Shown: piece by piece, positions 34,948 through 48,400 of the stretch | How positions within the stretch are numbered: the first letter of the stretch is position 1 | Layout: each line of letters opens with the position of its first letter | Origin: Daphnia pulex | Taxonomy: Eukaryota; Arthropoda; Branchiopoda; Diplostraca; Daphniidae | Length of the DNA: 64,000 nucleotides | Assembly (NCBI RefSeq): GCF_021134715.1 | Contig: NC_060023.1 | Coordinates: forward strand, 10,540,001-10,604,000 | Direction: 5' to 3' | Program-made: the position numbers and the translations under genes | The notes under the pieces: generated by a model | Database searches by the model: none | Seen by the model: the letters and a program-made list of their open reading frames with translations, nothing else | What the model was told of the DNA's origin: nothing

Positions 34948-37013
34948 GGCTGATAAAATAAGAGATCCACACTCCACTCACGACCGTACGCTTCTGGTAA
35001 ATAAAATTCAATTCAATCCGAGTTGACGGTAGCCGAAGAATATGACAAAAATGTACCCTTGAAAATGGCCAGATTCCTTGTAGGAAAATATTTGACATTC
35101 TTGAAGATGTGATGTATTTTTTGGTTGGAATGACATCATCTTTTATTTTTAATTTGGCCGTAAATCAGGACTTACGGTCAAAAGCTGTGCTCACATTTAG
35201 CTATACCGAGCTCATCCGGGTGTGTCAAATTATGTGCAGGAATGTTTCATTTCCTGTCGAAAGTTCGTTTTGGGCCAATGCTGAAAGCCACCGGATACAT
35301 TAAGATTTTCTCGTTGATAATTTTTTTTGGGTCTGGAAATATATTTCTGCCAGGTAATAACAATAACATTATCACTAAACAGGAGTGAACTCGTCGTTGC
35401 TGAGTTTCCCCCGTTTTTATTGGATGCGGAAAATCTCGTCGGGTCAAAAATCAAAAAGAAAACGGTTCAAAGTTCCCGCGCTGTAGATTATTCAAGTGCC
35501 ACATTGCGGTGAAAGTAATGCATATGCAAATTATTTGAAAAAATTCCAAGGGTGATTTTTACGGATGAATATGCACGAAGGATTTTCCATTCGTCTCGAT
35601 CAAAATATTCCAAGAGAAAACTGAAAGTCCCTAGCTGAGAGAGATTTAACGCAATAGGGTATATCAGCTAGTATATGCTATGTTATTTACTTCTTTGTAT
35701 TTATTCATTCCGAGAAAGTAGTGACCTTCGCCAACAGATCACAGGGCGATTCCTGAGAAGTGAATATCTAGACCGTGTTCCTTTCTAAATCCAACTTTAC
35801 CTTAAAGGTGTGTACCATACCTGATAAACCCTAATGGAATTTGTGTAACAGTTATTCTGTATTACATAAATAACCTTCAGCATCCACCTGTGCTTACACA
35901 CTAAATTTCTATTGTAATCCATTTTCCCCCCGGAGAATTATAAGCCCCTGTAGGATCTTGCGTATAGAATGCAATGCTCGAGGATTAAATCCATTTTGGT
36001 GATTTGCCATCAATGCATGAAGAAAGCCAATGATGTCACTCGACAAAAGAAATATGTAAATACTGTGCATAATCAACCCAACCTGTAAGTAAGAAAAAAA
36101 AATCAAATAGTCTATAAGATGTGAGTCAATCAACAAGTGAAAGGAAAATATCTCAGTAGAGCATTTGTGTGTGTTGGTATGCGACCCCACCCAAAAACGA
36201 CCCAACCACCCCCAAAAAAGGAGATGGAAAAACGGGATTATTACAATCACGCTCTCCAAAAGATATATATTTTTTTGATCATAACTGCAAACTATCCATT
36301 TTGATGATCGCCGAAAGCCGTATGGAAAGTCAATGAGTTCGCCGGGCTGTAAAAGTATACAGAGATTGCTAGCAGACGATACGTAGTGTACACCACCTGT
36401 CGGCGACTAGGAGAAGCTTGATAGCAGGGCCGGGGCGGCAATAGCCTTGATGGGCATGGTGAAGAGAGGGCGCTCAGTCAGTCGTGCTTACACCTTTTGG
36501 CCAAGAAGAAGTTGGTTGTTGTATGGCTGGCTGCTAGCCCCCTTTTTTTAATCTTTTTTGGGAAAATTAACCGACCGAGCTGCTGCCAAAAAAGCAACAG
36601 CCCCCAGTGTGTTGTGTGTGAGTGTGGATGTGCGGTTTTGTCATTTCTTTATTCTTCCTCGTTGCTTCAACTTGTTCAGAGTTTGTTTTACGCTTGGAAG
36701 GAGAAGTAACTTATTGCCAAAAGTGTTTTTTCGTGTGGCTCGTTTCGGACACTGATTCACCAACCACCAAATTCTCCTCCTCCCACTACTATACTGCCCA
36801 AAAAGAAACATTTCAGCTGGTGATTTGTCAGAAATTACACAGGCTAATGGAGTTTGGCAGTCGTCCTCATCGGTCAGACTGAAAGTGCTGCCGCTGATAA
36901 CGACGAATCTAATTCAATTCAAGCGGGAAAAGTGATTGTATTAGCACTGGCTGTTATTGTTGTGTGTGTGTACTAGTGATTTGTGGATGAACTGGTTTTT
37001 TTCTTTTGCACAG

Positions 37014-37088
37014 CCTTCGGACAACAAAAGTGACGAGAGAATCGAAAGTTTGGAGGTAGAAAATCTCGAGCACGGGTCAATAAGCCAG
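37014..37088 (+). other. Exon-like segment upstream of myosin XV (possible 5' exon)
   Basis: 75 nt bounded by TTCTTTTGCACAG and GTAAGC, with an open frame of 25 codons (PSDNKSDERIESLEVENLEH...). It would splice in phase 0, but the next candidate exon (39264) has a stop in that phase, so it would be 5' UTR or belong to another transcript. Its GC content is higher than that of the flanks. Confidence 0.35.
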
Positions 37089-38581
37089 GTAAGCTTTGCC
37101 CTTGGGCCATGTGTACGAGACTCCCCTCTTGTCTTACCAGCAGCTCCTTCCACCCTGACAGAGGCCCTCGACTCCCTTCTTTCTTTCTTTATTATATTCT
37201 CCAGCAGGTATAGACATTTTCTTTAGAGGAATGCCAGTTGCCCATAATTTTTCTTCCTTCTCAGCCCATTGTGTTACGCTGCCATTTTGGTGTGTTTGGC
37301 AATTTTTGGAAAAACTTGTTTTTTTTTCTTTCTTTCACGAAAACAATCAGGTGTTATTGCACAATTTGATTGTGATTCTTTTAAAACTTTTCCCATTATG
37401 AACTGATTTTGACATTTTATTAAATTTAGAAATAACCGGCGTGAAACAAAAATATAGTGTCGTGTTGAAGAGAAAAGCAAAGAAACGAACGAACTTTTGG
37501 TGGGTGGGCTTACATGTTCCCCTTTTTCTTTTTTCTCTCGTCGAGGATAGCGTGATTTCGACGACAGGGCGTGAAATGCAGAACGTGAGAGAATGATATC
37601 CCCCCTCCTCATGAAACCACCCTCCCGCCACCACCTACCGACATCTTTGTAGCTTCTCTTGCGGCCAAACGACGGCCTTAATCACGTCTTGATAGTCTCA
37701 GTGCCTTACCTTAAGTCTTTTTTATTTTATTTTCTAGATTCTCCTACTATTTCTAGACATTTTATGGCATAATTTCAGTAGCTCAAGGGATATTTTTAAA
37801 AAAGAACAACCGTCTGCATCTATTCCAGTTTCAGAGACTGGAAGTCTGGAACTGAACGACCCTGGCGGTGGTGAGAGGCAGCAACTTCCAGTTTCCATTT
37901 CTGGGCATAATTGAAGTTAAAAAAACATTTCTTTCATTCCTAGTTGCGTCATTCCTACCACCACCACCGCCACCACCTTTTGAACTGAGCGTATTGTTTC
38001 CTTTTAAGTGCATTCGGTCTCTTATAATCTCTACAATATCTGCGCTTCTTCTCCGGTGAATTAGTAATGTAACGGTGAGCCGTGCGAAACCGATAAGACC
38101 CGGTACGAGTCGGAATTTCTTTCGTTATTTGTTACCCCCCGCCTGGGCCAAAAGTCTCCAATAGAATGTGAACACACGAACAAGAATTATTATGCGAACA
38201 GTGTACACATATTTCAAAGAGTTCAGGTCCCGTTTTTCCCTTCTTCCTACCTGTGTCCCATTATTCAACAACCTCAATCATATCACAATCAAAAATGTAA
38301 GGATAACCATTGGTTCTTGGGTCGATTCCGTTCGGGACAACAACAACAACCCAAAACATTTCCGGCTTGATATATACCAACACATCCGGCCTCCCTCCGC
38401 TCGTACTACCTTTTTCGTGTGCAACAAGTTCAGTTCAGCCAATTTATTTTGACTTTTTTCTTTCTTTACTTTACTTAAGCTAAGCATAGTGTTCACCAAA
38501 GTCAGGAAAACCATTAACGCTGTCGGCTGTGAATGGTGGTCGTCTCTCCCTCCGGTGTTGTTGTGAACTGCTGTGTTGCTC

Positions 38582-38603
38582 TTGTTGTTGTTGTTGTTGT
38601 TGT
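38582..38603. repeat. (TTG)n microsatellite
   Basis: Seven TTG units in non-coding sequence. Confidence 0.85.
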
Positions 38604-39263
38604 TACAAGTTCGAGATACTCCTTATAGACACATTTCATTTTTTCGGCGGAATAGGTAGAAGAGAACCAGCCCGCAGGTCTCCCTCTTTGATGTGTGTTA
38701 TTTCTTTACCGTTACTATGGCAATCAATAAAGAATAGGCAACACACACACACGAATGCACCGATTTCTTCCGTCCGTCGCCCTTTTTCAAGTGTCAGTTG
38801 CGTTTCGTTCGTGCATGTGATTTTCCGAGACGGTCCCGGGCTGCTCCTTCCAGACACCCAAATTTTTTCGAAGAAAAAAGTGAACAGTAGTTAAATGAAA
38901 TTCCAACTGATTTAGTCGGTAATTTTCTTTTTATTTTTCGTGAATATTTTTCCGCTCGACTAGCGAAGAAAAAACGAAAATTCGCCACACGTGGGACCTG
39001 TTTTGGCATTGACAAATGCCAGTCGTTGCGTAACGGCTACTACTACTAGCCCCACCCAACCTGAAAACAAAAAACCAAGTGGTGAAAGTAAACCGTTTGG
39101 TTAGTAGTTTCAAAAGTAAAATTGATGCCATTATCTGATCACTGGAGAGTAATCATTTTTCTAAATCGAGATTTTGATCAGATGCGTTAGGAATTTTTGA
39201 TTGAATCAACGGCCACTCCCCTTGCACACGATTAAACCTTTTTTGTTTCTTTTCTTTTTACAG

Positions 39264-39470
39264 AGATGATGACGAAGAAGCCCTAGAGGTGTGTCGTTAT
39301 ACTGCGGCGGCGGCGGACCTGTGTGCGAAGAAGAAAGACGGAACTCTTTAAACGCCGGCCCTTTTCAGCCGGTTGTCTACTGTCCATCCGGTGTCTTCGG
39401 GGCTTCAGTTGTTGCTCAAGAAGAGGAGACACATTCCAAGATGGCCGCCACCAAGGTCAATCTCGATAAG
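39264..39470 (+). promoter_or_regulatory. Myo15: Myosin XV first coding exon (5' UTR plus start), long isoform A
   Basis: The segment follows a TTTTTACAG acceptor and ends at a GTAAGA donor. It holds 177 nt of 5' UTR with an in-frame TGA (39270-39272) and no earlier in-frame ATG. ATG 39441 then opens [10 protein letters not shown], which joins in phase 0 to the exon at 42736. The start context CAAGATGGCCGCC is both a strong initiation context and a YY1/Pho-like motif. Confidence 0.65.
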
Positions 39471-42400
39471 GTAAGAAAAATGGCCATTTGTAATATTTTG
39501 GGGAGGTTTTGTGACCGATCGTTTCATTCCATTCTCCGGTGTAAAAGTGTTTTGCGCCGGGCGTTGATATCGCTGGTAGTGTTAGCATTGGCCGTTAGAT
39601 GGCGTTTACTGTTTGTAAATGACCATGCAGTCCGCTTTTCTCTTTTGTTTTTGTTGTTGTTTGGTGTTTTCAAAAGAAATGGCGGACTTGTGTATTATTG
39701 GCCGTCTCCGACACGGTCGTGCGTTCGTTCAATGAACGACTGTGATGGCCGCCATTTGACTCACGCAGTATTTTATATCGTCACGCACCTTTTGTCGTTC
39801 ACCGTGGACGGGCGGAGAAAAGATGACGAAGGAATTCCTTCTCCACCGATTTTATATTGTCGATATCCGTCGTCGTCTTCTTCTCCTTGCAGCAATCGTC
39901 TTGACATCTCGTCCATTGACAAATATTTCCGTCAAGTCGGTATATAAGCACCAGGCATGTAGCTTAGGCATCCGCCCGGAACGTTCTAGCTCGGTAAAAC
40001 AACCGGCAAAGGTAAAACAACACGCACAGCGATGCGCCGATATTGTCGTGTAATCGGATCCGTGTCAAATGGACTCGGTCGAAATTGTGTGATGGCGACA
40101 TTGGCGATCTAGGCCGTTATATCCAATCGTTCCAGCCTCTTAATTTCTCTCTAAAAATTGTCGATTGAAAATATGTTTTCGTCATTTCGTCAAGCAAAAA
40201 GAAACAGGAACGGAACCCAACGAGTGTTGGGCGGTTGGCGATTTCCCGGTCGTTTTGCGGTGTCGTTACCTGGGCCAGGAAATTCAATTTTGCGTTATCT
40301 TTTTTTTATTTTTATTATTTTTACCCGCCGTGTTCTGCGTCATAACCAAAAATGCGGACGGATTTTTTGGCCTTGTCCGTTTCCAATTTCAAAGCCGTCT
40401 GCCGTCTAACGATCGTAATAATAACTAAAACTCCTCTTCCCCCAAAAATGGAGGGAAGAATAAGGAGAAAAGTCGTGAAATGGGAATAGAACTTTTTTTT
40501 TTTTACATTGTGCCGACACCTGTTCAAACTGTTGAAGAGAGACTCGCGGACCGTGAGTAGTAGTGAGACACATTCTTTGATTTTTCGAGTCAGTGTAATA
40601 GTCCCTTGCAGCAGTCATGTCTGAAGAATGCGCTCTCCAAACATTTCTCGGAATGTATGTATTCAAGTTCTCTTTATGTTTTTAATAGGCAAATATGATT
40701 TAGTTTGTTTGTCCTGGAACATTGATCAAACTGGAAAACGTCGCGTTTGATTACCACGCATATTCGGGAGCGCATTGACCAGTCCACCTTAAAAGAATAT
40801 TTTCCTTTTTAAAATCGTCGCTATAATTATTTACATTTGTAGGCCAAAAGCGGTTTTGTCGCGCGCACACACACACGAATAAACTAAGAAAAACAGATAG
40901 GAAGCAATACCCGTAAATAAAGAAAAAAAGAATTACACCCAAAACAGTAGTTAACCATGCGCAAGTGTGTGTGTGTGTGTGCATGGCGTGTGGGTTTTTT
41001 CTTTCTCCGTGTTCTTCTTCGTTCGCGGTTTGTTCATCCCCGTGTCTATACGGTTGGATATTCAATGGTCCGGTCAGTGACATTGAAATAGGCAGCGTGT
41101 GTGTATCATACACACATGGGGACGCCCTTCTCGATATCCCATCTCTCTGACTGTGTTTAACAAAAGAAGAAGAAGCGTGCGGGAGTAGAAGAAGAAAAAG
41201 AAATTATTTCACCCAAAACGCTGCTGCTGCCCTCGAGGAAAAAATAAAGATCGATTCAATTGAAACCGGCGGTGGTGGTGGAGTGCTGCTGGATCGTCTT
41301 GTTACGCTCGTTGCAACTTCATTTTTTCTCTCTTTCTCTCTTCTTTTTGGTCATCACGTCACGGTCGGCATTTTTTCTTCGTCTTTTATGTGTTTTTTTT
41401 TCTTTTCCTATTTACTTTTTCGGTCGGTGGGAGACCCGAGCATTCGGAATCCGGTGACCAATCTGGCCGGTTGTGTTTGTTTTTTGTTTGTGAGTTTCGT
41501 CGACTTTTTCGTGTGATGTTGCGATCAAAACAATTAGCGTGAAAATTAATTGAAAATAGAAAAAGGATGGAGCGCAGCGGAAGCAAGAACGGCGGACGTC
41601 CGCAGCGGCGGATGAGTTTCAATTACAAATGGGACGTTCAGCAGCAGAGTGCGTGCGTGAGTTTCACGAGTTTCGGTTTGACGTTCAAGCGGCCGTTGGA
41701 TTTGCTGGACGAATCGTTCGAGCGCTCGGATCAGTCGGCCCCCGTTTCGCTGATTCATTTGAGTCAGGGCCAAGTGTTTCGACAGGATCTGAGCGACGAT
41801 CGCCGGGAGCCGAGAGCGACGAGCGACGATCGAGCCACCGCCGCCAAAAGCGGCGGCGGCCATCATTTTTCCATCGGCGAATTCTTTTGCCCGAAATTGA
41901 CGCGCGGACAGTCTGTGCGAAGGCGGACGGCGGCCGATCCGTTGGATTTTCCATTGTCGGCCAGCAGTTACGTCGACAGCGGGACGGTGCGATTAACGGA
42001 CAAGCGGCGGTTCGATCCGCTATTGCTGGAAGACTATGCGGATCAGCAGTATTGGCAAAGGCAGCGGCTCTTTCCCATCTTGCATGATCGGCCGCTGCCC
42101 AGCTTACCGGATCCGAGACTCTTGGCTGCCGCCACCGCAGCCGCCGATGGCCAAGAAGACAGCCATTTCGATGACGCCCAGGACAGAGACGACGAGGAGG
42201 AATTTTACTTTCACTCATGCCACCTCAGTCTGGTTGTTGTTTGTTGTTTATCTAGCTGATCCGTTTCGCCCGGCTGCGCCCGTCTACCTTATTTGTTATT
42301 CCATATAGTCCAACCTAACTGCATTCAACAACAAAAAAGAATTTTGTTTTTTGGAAAGTTAACGAAAGCGCAACTCTTCATTTCATTTTTCTATGGGAAT

Positions 42401-45400
42401 TAAATTTGAACATGTGGCCAACCTTTTTTTCCTCTTGCCAAAGGAGTTTACCATCGGCTAATATCAGTTTTACGATTGGTTTTTAACTTGATCATTTCCT
42501 CCCAGTGTTTGTGGTATTATCGTGGACAATCTATGATTATTAATTGCCCGACTCAGACAGAACCTACTGGTATATTTTAATGGAGCCAGTCTTTTTTTTT
42601 TCTTCTTCTTTTTGGTTGTGTTTTTATCGCCATGCTAATCGATAGAACGCCTTTTGTTAACCGCAACCAACAAACCCATTCATTTTTGCCTTGTTTCTTA
42701 TGTTTTTTTTTTTTTTATTATTACTATCATTTCAGGGAGAGATGGTGTGGTTCGACCCGTGTAACCTGGGCTACCTGCTGCCCGGCGTCGTGACCGAGTA
42801 TCACCGATCAGCCCAGGTGGTGACGATCCAATCAGCCGCCAACCTGACTAACAAGGTAAACTCAACTTTCATCAGCCCGCTCATTATTTTTTAGTGGTTT
42901 TTAGTTTAGTTTTTTCGAATTTGTGTATCTGTTGCCGACTTGTGGTTGCTTTCCGCAAGGAAAGATGGCAGCACTATTCTTTATTTTTGAACGAAAGCCC
43001 TCGGGCGGTATTAGCGCGTCGGAAAGTTCTTTTTAAAAAGCGTCAGAAGAGAAAGGGAATTTGAAAGGGATTTTTGTTTGATGTGTTTTTGGTGTTCTCG
43101 GAAGAAGAAGAAGAAGAAAAAAGGAGGTCGTGTTACGTGAGTTGTTGACCCCCCATCAACGTTCACGCTGACTTGTCAATTGGCCATTTATCGAAATGAT
43201 GAGGATGGCCGCGATTTTTCCGCCTTCTGACACCTGGGATAAATAGAAATAAAATGACAACAACGCTGACCAAGCGCGGGTATCTACTTATAGGCCAGCC
43301 AACGACTTCACGACTTCATTGCCAGGTTCAAAAAATTATCGAGTCAATCCTAGCGTGCAAATGCGACGACCAAGAGGAAAACTTTCGAGCACACCTGAGA
43401 CTCTTTTTTGTTTTTGTTTCCATTCATTTTAATGGCCGTTTTATTGGCCATTTGCACGTTATTAGTCATTCTTTTAGTTTTCTCTCATTCTGTTTTGGGT
43501 TTTAAATCATTATTAGAATATCGCATGTCTAAGCTCGTGGCTGCTTTTCCCGCGATTTGTTCGTATAATTTTTCCCAGCCCGTTGCTGTTGGCCCCGTTT
43601 GTCACCGGGCTGGGCACGGCCCAACCCTCAAGAGCCGCTGCTTAGAAGAATATCCCGCCGACACTTAAAGTGTTGGTCGTTAATCTTTTTCAAACCGATC
43701 CCTCCGTTCGACTGATAATCCGCGCCACAAAATCTGTCGATTTATAAAAGGGGCCCTCGAGTGCCACAGTCAAAACAAACAGCGACAGCCGAGAATATCC
43801 TATACTATACACTAGCCGATGCTAATGTTATTTATTCCGACTTCTTCCTTCTTTCTCTTTTTTCTTCTTCCCCCCTTCTTTTAAAAAAGTTCTTCAGGAA
43901 AGAGAAGAGAGAGAGAGAGAGATTTATGACTCGAGGAGCTTTTTCGGACGGGCCAACTGGGTCGTCAGTCCGCTCCGGGGTAAGAATTTCCTCCTTCTCT
44001 CTCTGATTTTTTTTTTTAACACACGTACACAAACATTCCATCATCGTCGTATTATTATACAAACATTTTTTAAGTTCACTATTTTTTAAAAGAAACTTAA
44101 AAAATCGGCAATAGCGACGCCCCGCAAAAGATTTTCTGCCGCACAGTCCGGTACCGTTCGACGTTATTTTGAAATCGGCGCCAAAAATCAGAGTCTCGTT
44201 CCACCTGTGAGAGATGTGGGCAGATAAATGACCCTCCTCCGATATATTTCATTTTTGGCTTAAAAAGAAAAAGAAAAAAACCAGTGGCTGGGAAAATGAA
44301 CCGCAGCGGCCAGCGGATGAGGATTGCAAACGTGAAAAAAAGAAGAGAGAGAAATCTGTGCCGCTTCTTTCACCCGGCTCACACGCACTTGATCATCGTT
44401 AGATATACACAACGTGCATTGCGTTTTTGTATGTATCTCCCCCCCCCCCCTACCTGTGCGTCTTTCATTCAAAAAGGAGAGTTCAACAATTCTCTCTTCT
44501 CAATTGAGAATAAAAGAAAGGAACAGATTGTACTTGGCTTCATTTGGCTTCCCTTGGGCTTCCGCTGGATGGGAATGAGAATGTCTTTTATTTCTTTTTA
44601 TTTCTCTCTCTCCTTTTTTTTCAAATGAATTAAAAGAATCCAATGAGGATAAAAAAAAAGAGATGCGGATCATCTTGTGATGATTGCGACTACCCAAATT
44701 GCGGCACTCGCCACTCCGCCCACCTTGTAAATCAAATTGCTGGTGTTCCAGTTATTTTTTTCTAATTTGATTATACAATGTCGCCAGTGTGTTTCCATGC
44801 AATATGGAGAAACGTGACAACCAGAAATGGCCCTCCACCTCCTTTTTTTTCCAATTTGGTCGGGAGAGAAAATGCGACACCGGGGATCATTTCTCGCAAT
44901 TGAATAAGTAATGCGCTGGGAGAGAGAGAGAGAACTTGTTATTTTTTCGTTTCCTTTTCTTATGGCCCCAGCCTGTGGATTGGTGGACTCGCTCTATTCC
45001 AAAACTTTCTCACACACACACACACATGTACACACAATAGGCCAGTCGCTATGTCTTGCTTCTAAACGAGCTTTTTTTGGTGGACGTCCGCCTTGAGCTC
45101 TGGAAACTTTCGCCGCATTGGCCCCCCCGACTTGTGTACGAAAATGGGGATGTGTAGTGTAATATACAATGCGCATACGAACGTAAGGGCTTGAATAGGC
45201 GATAAGTCAGGAGAAGAGAAAAAAGGGTCTCGCAAGAAATCGGACTTTAATCGCCGAATGTGGTACGACTAGTATATAGTATGGTGGTGGTAGTAGTCGG
45301 CTGTTTTGCGTGAGGTCGGGAAGATGGAACGCTGTCTGGCTAATGTCAAAACAGCTAAAGCGTAGTGGGTGAGTATAAAAACGGTGAACGAGCTCGATTA

Positions 45401-48400
45401 ATGCAGTCGGTAAAGAAAAGGAAAAAAAAGAGAGAGAAAGTTTTGCTTATATTTTTTACTGGAAAATTTTTATGAAATTATCGACTGAACTTTTTTTTCC
45501 TTTTCGGTCTCGATTAACATTTTTTCGTTATTTTTTGGGGTTTTTTCTTCCTTTTGTTTGTTGGCGATGTCTTCTTTTTTTTTCCCTGAAATTCTCATGA
45601 AGCTTGGAATAGATTGAAAGAGCGCGGGAAATTTGAAAATTAGGAAAAGAAAAATGAAAACGAAAAGAATGTATTATTTCTTTGGTGGAAGCGCTGGGCC
45701 AAAGTGTCGAAACGGGGTTTTCACCGCTTGCGGGGGGAATTGTATATTACACCTACCATCTATGCGTTATCTTGCGTCATCATTTCCCCTTTCTCCGCGC
45801 AACGATTGGGAAGATGCAAATTGCCGGACACAAAGCAATCTGAAATACAAGAGCAACAAACACCAACAAAAAAATTCGAAAACCGCAAATGGCACGGACG
45901 AAAATAGTGAAGAATAAGAAACAAGAAAAAATTTACAAAAATTATTTGATTCTTCCTAGACAACAAAAGGCAAAATAAAAAAGAACGGAATAAAACCGCT
46001 ACTACCGAGACGCCATTCTTCGATGACTCCTAATTTCCTCAATAGGAACTATAGTTGTTATGGCGGCAACAGCCAAAGATATATAAATTGTCCATACTTT
46101 TTCTCTCCCGTCTAGCAATGCAATGTACACACAACGTACATGGAATACGTAAATACCAAAAAGCAACTTCTTTCTTTCTTTTTTAAAGACGACCCACTGG
46201 CCATCACCACCGTCTAGCTCTCTCTTCCGGCGAGCGGAAAAATAAAATAAGTAGCATCATTTTATTTTGTTTGTTTATCCTATCAATGGGACAAGCAGAA
46301 AATGAAGTCACCGCCTACTTTTATTTTTTTTTTCCCCCAAAAGTATATTTTGTGTTTGTTCTGGTCAACCGAGCGGAACATTGGAACATACCGACCATCT
46401 TCTATCGCCAGCGGCGAATATTTAGTCCCGCGTTTGATAAACAAAAAACAAACGAATAAGTGCAGAAGAAAAAAAGCGATTGGATAAGATATCGAGGATA
46501 CGCTTTGAACGTCCTTATTGGATGGTAACAGTTCCCATGTTGAGTTTTTGTTTATTTTTCTTTTAAATTTTGGCGGCTGGCAGAGAGAGAGAGAGAAGGT
46601 TCCTCCTCTCTCTTGACTGCAGGCGGTCGACTGGGCTTCGACTTGTACGTTGCCCATTTTCTCCTTGAGCTCCTCACAGAAAACAAGTGAGCAAAGTGAG
46701 AGAGCGCGTGCCCTGCTTACCTGCTCACCTGCTCTTGACAGTAACTCGCCAGCCGACGAGGCGACAGGTTGTGTTGTTAACAAGCTCCGGCTGGATGGAA
46801 GAAAGAAACTCTCAACACTTTCTTCCTTCCTCCCTCTTCCAGTGCGGATTAATTCCCCCCACTCGTTTGCGGATTTTTGTGATTTTTTAGTTTCTGCTTA
46901 TTGGTGCCTGAATAATGAAGACGATTAGTGTCGACCCGCATTCGACCGATTCCATCGGGACCGGGCCGGAAGATGCCGTGTCTACGGGCTCGCATTCGCC
47001 GCGATCTTCGGTCGGTTCCAGCGGAAGTTTACTGGTTCTCGGCGATTTGGCGCTGGATGGGAACAGGAGCGAAGAAACGGGTTCTCTGTCGACTCCGACC
47101 ACGCTGGAAATGTCGGTCGATCCGTTGCCTTCCGGTGGGGACAGTCGCAAATCGGTAGCCAAACGGTATCCGTCGTTTCGGGATATTTTCATGAAACAGA
47201 TCAGTCGTGGGCGACGACTCTCTTCCGTCTCCAGCACGCCGGATGCCGACCGTTCGCTGGATCAGAGTAGTAGCATCAGCAAAGCCAAGAAGAAACGGAA
47301 GAAGAAGAAGAAGGATAAAATGAACGCCACTGGATGCGCTGGATGGCTGGAAAAGAAGAAGAAACGTAAAAATTCCTCCGGGGAAACCACCGGTGGCTCG
47401 TTCAGCAGCAGCGTCGAGAGCTCGAATGGATCGAGCGACCAACCTCCGCCCTTGGTCACGCCACAGGAGGTGGAGGAGAAAGAAATGGAAGAGGAATTTC
47501 ACGAGAATCCCGAAGATCAGACCATCACTTATTTCACTTCCGGCTCGGTTAGAGGCGGAGGGACTTACACAAAATGTCCAGCCGACTGGACTTACGAAGA
47601 CGATCTCGATAGTCTTGGTTTGAGTGCTCCGCTAGTGATCCCAATCGCTCCGCTGGCTCATTTAGCCCTGAATGTATTGATAAGTGACGTAAGTTGTTGT
47701 TTATTTCTTTTTCCATCGTAAGATGTTTTTTTGAGGTTGTTTGGGGAGCCGGACAGACCGGCCGGCCGTCCCGTTTCTTCTAGAGCGTGACAAAAGAAAG
47801 AAAAAAAGTCTTAGCAAAAGAGCTCCGGTTGCTCTATTTCACACATAACACCGTTATGAGCTCACAGTCAGGGGTAGTAGGGAAGATATTTTTAAAAACC
47901 ATTATTCCTTTTGACTTTTTTTTTCTTTTTGGCCAATTCCCCCATGGACAATGGAGTCGAAGAAAAAAAAAGTTTTCTGAGAATAAGAACGTTTTTTTTT
48001 GTTTGTTTTACCAACAACAGATTGTTGAGCGCAATATTCAAACGGATTTTTATTTTTTTGGTTAAGCTTTTATCTTGGGCTAACTGTCAACATTGATTTG
48101 AAAATTTAAGAAAAACGAGCGCTAGAGAAACAGCAAGTTCAACCGGCTATCCGTGGAGGCCGTCAACTTTTCTATTCGAGTCGGAGACTGTGTCTGAAAA
48201 ACATATCTCTCTCTAGTACCACACAATCTCTCCTCGTGAAAGACTTACACACAGTTTCAAACACAAATATATCCAATGGCCTTTTTTGGGTGAATTCAAT
48301 TCCTCGACAACGACGAGGCCTTGTCGAATTGAGTTTGACGATTAAAATATTCCGTACACGTCTCGTCCTCAACAGTCAGCCATGGAGTGAGGGACTCTTG

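Larger units (their letters stand above)
34948..39263. other. Intergenic region between METTL24-like copy 2 and myosin XV
   Basis: Divergent upstream space of a minus-strand and a plus-strand gene. A promoter for each is expected but not identifiable by eye. It contains a (TTG)n run at 38582-38603 and one exon-like segment at 37014-37088, listed separately. Confidence 0.45.
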
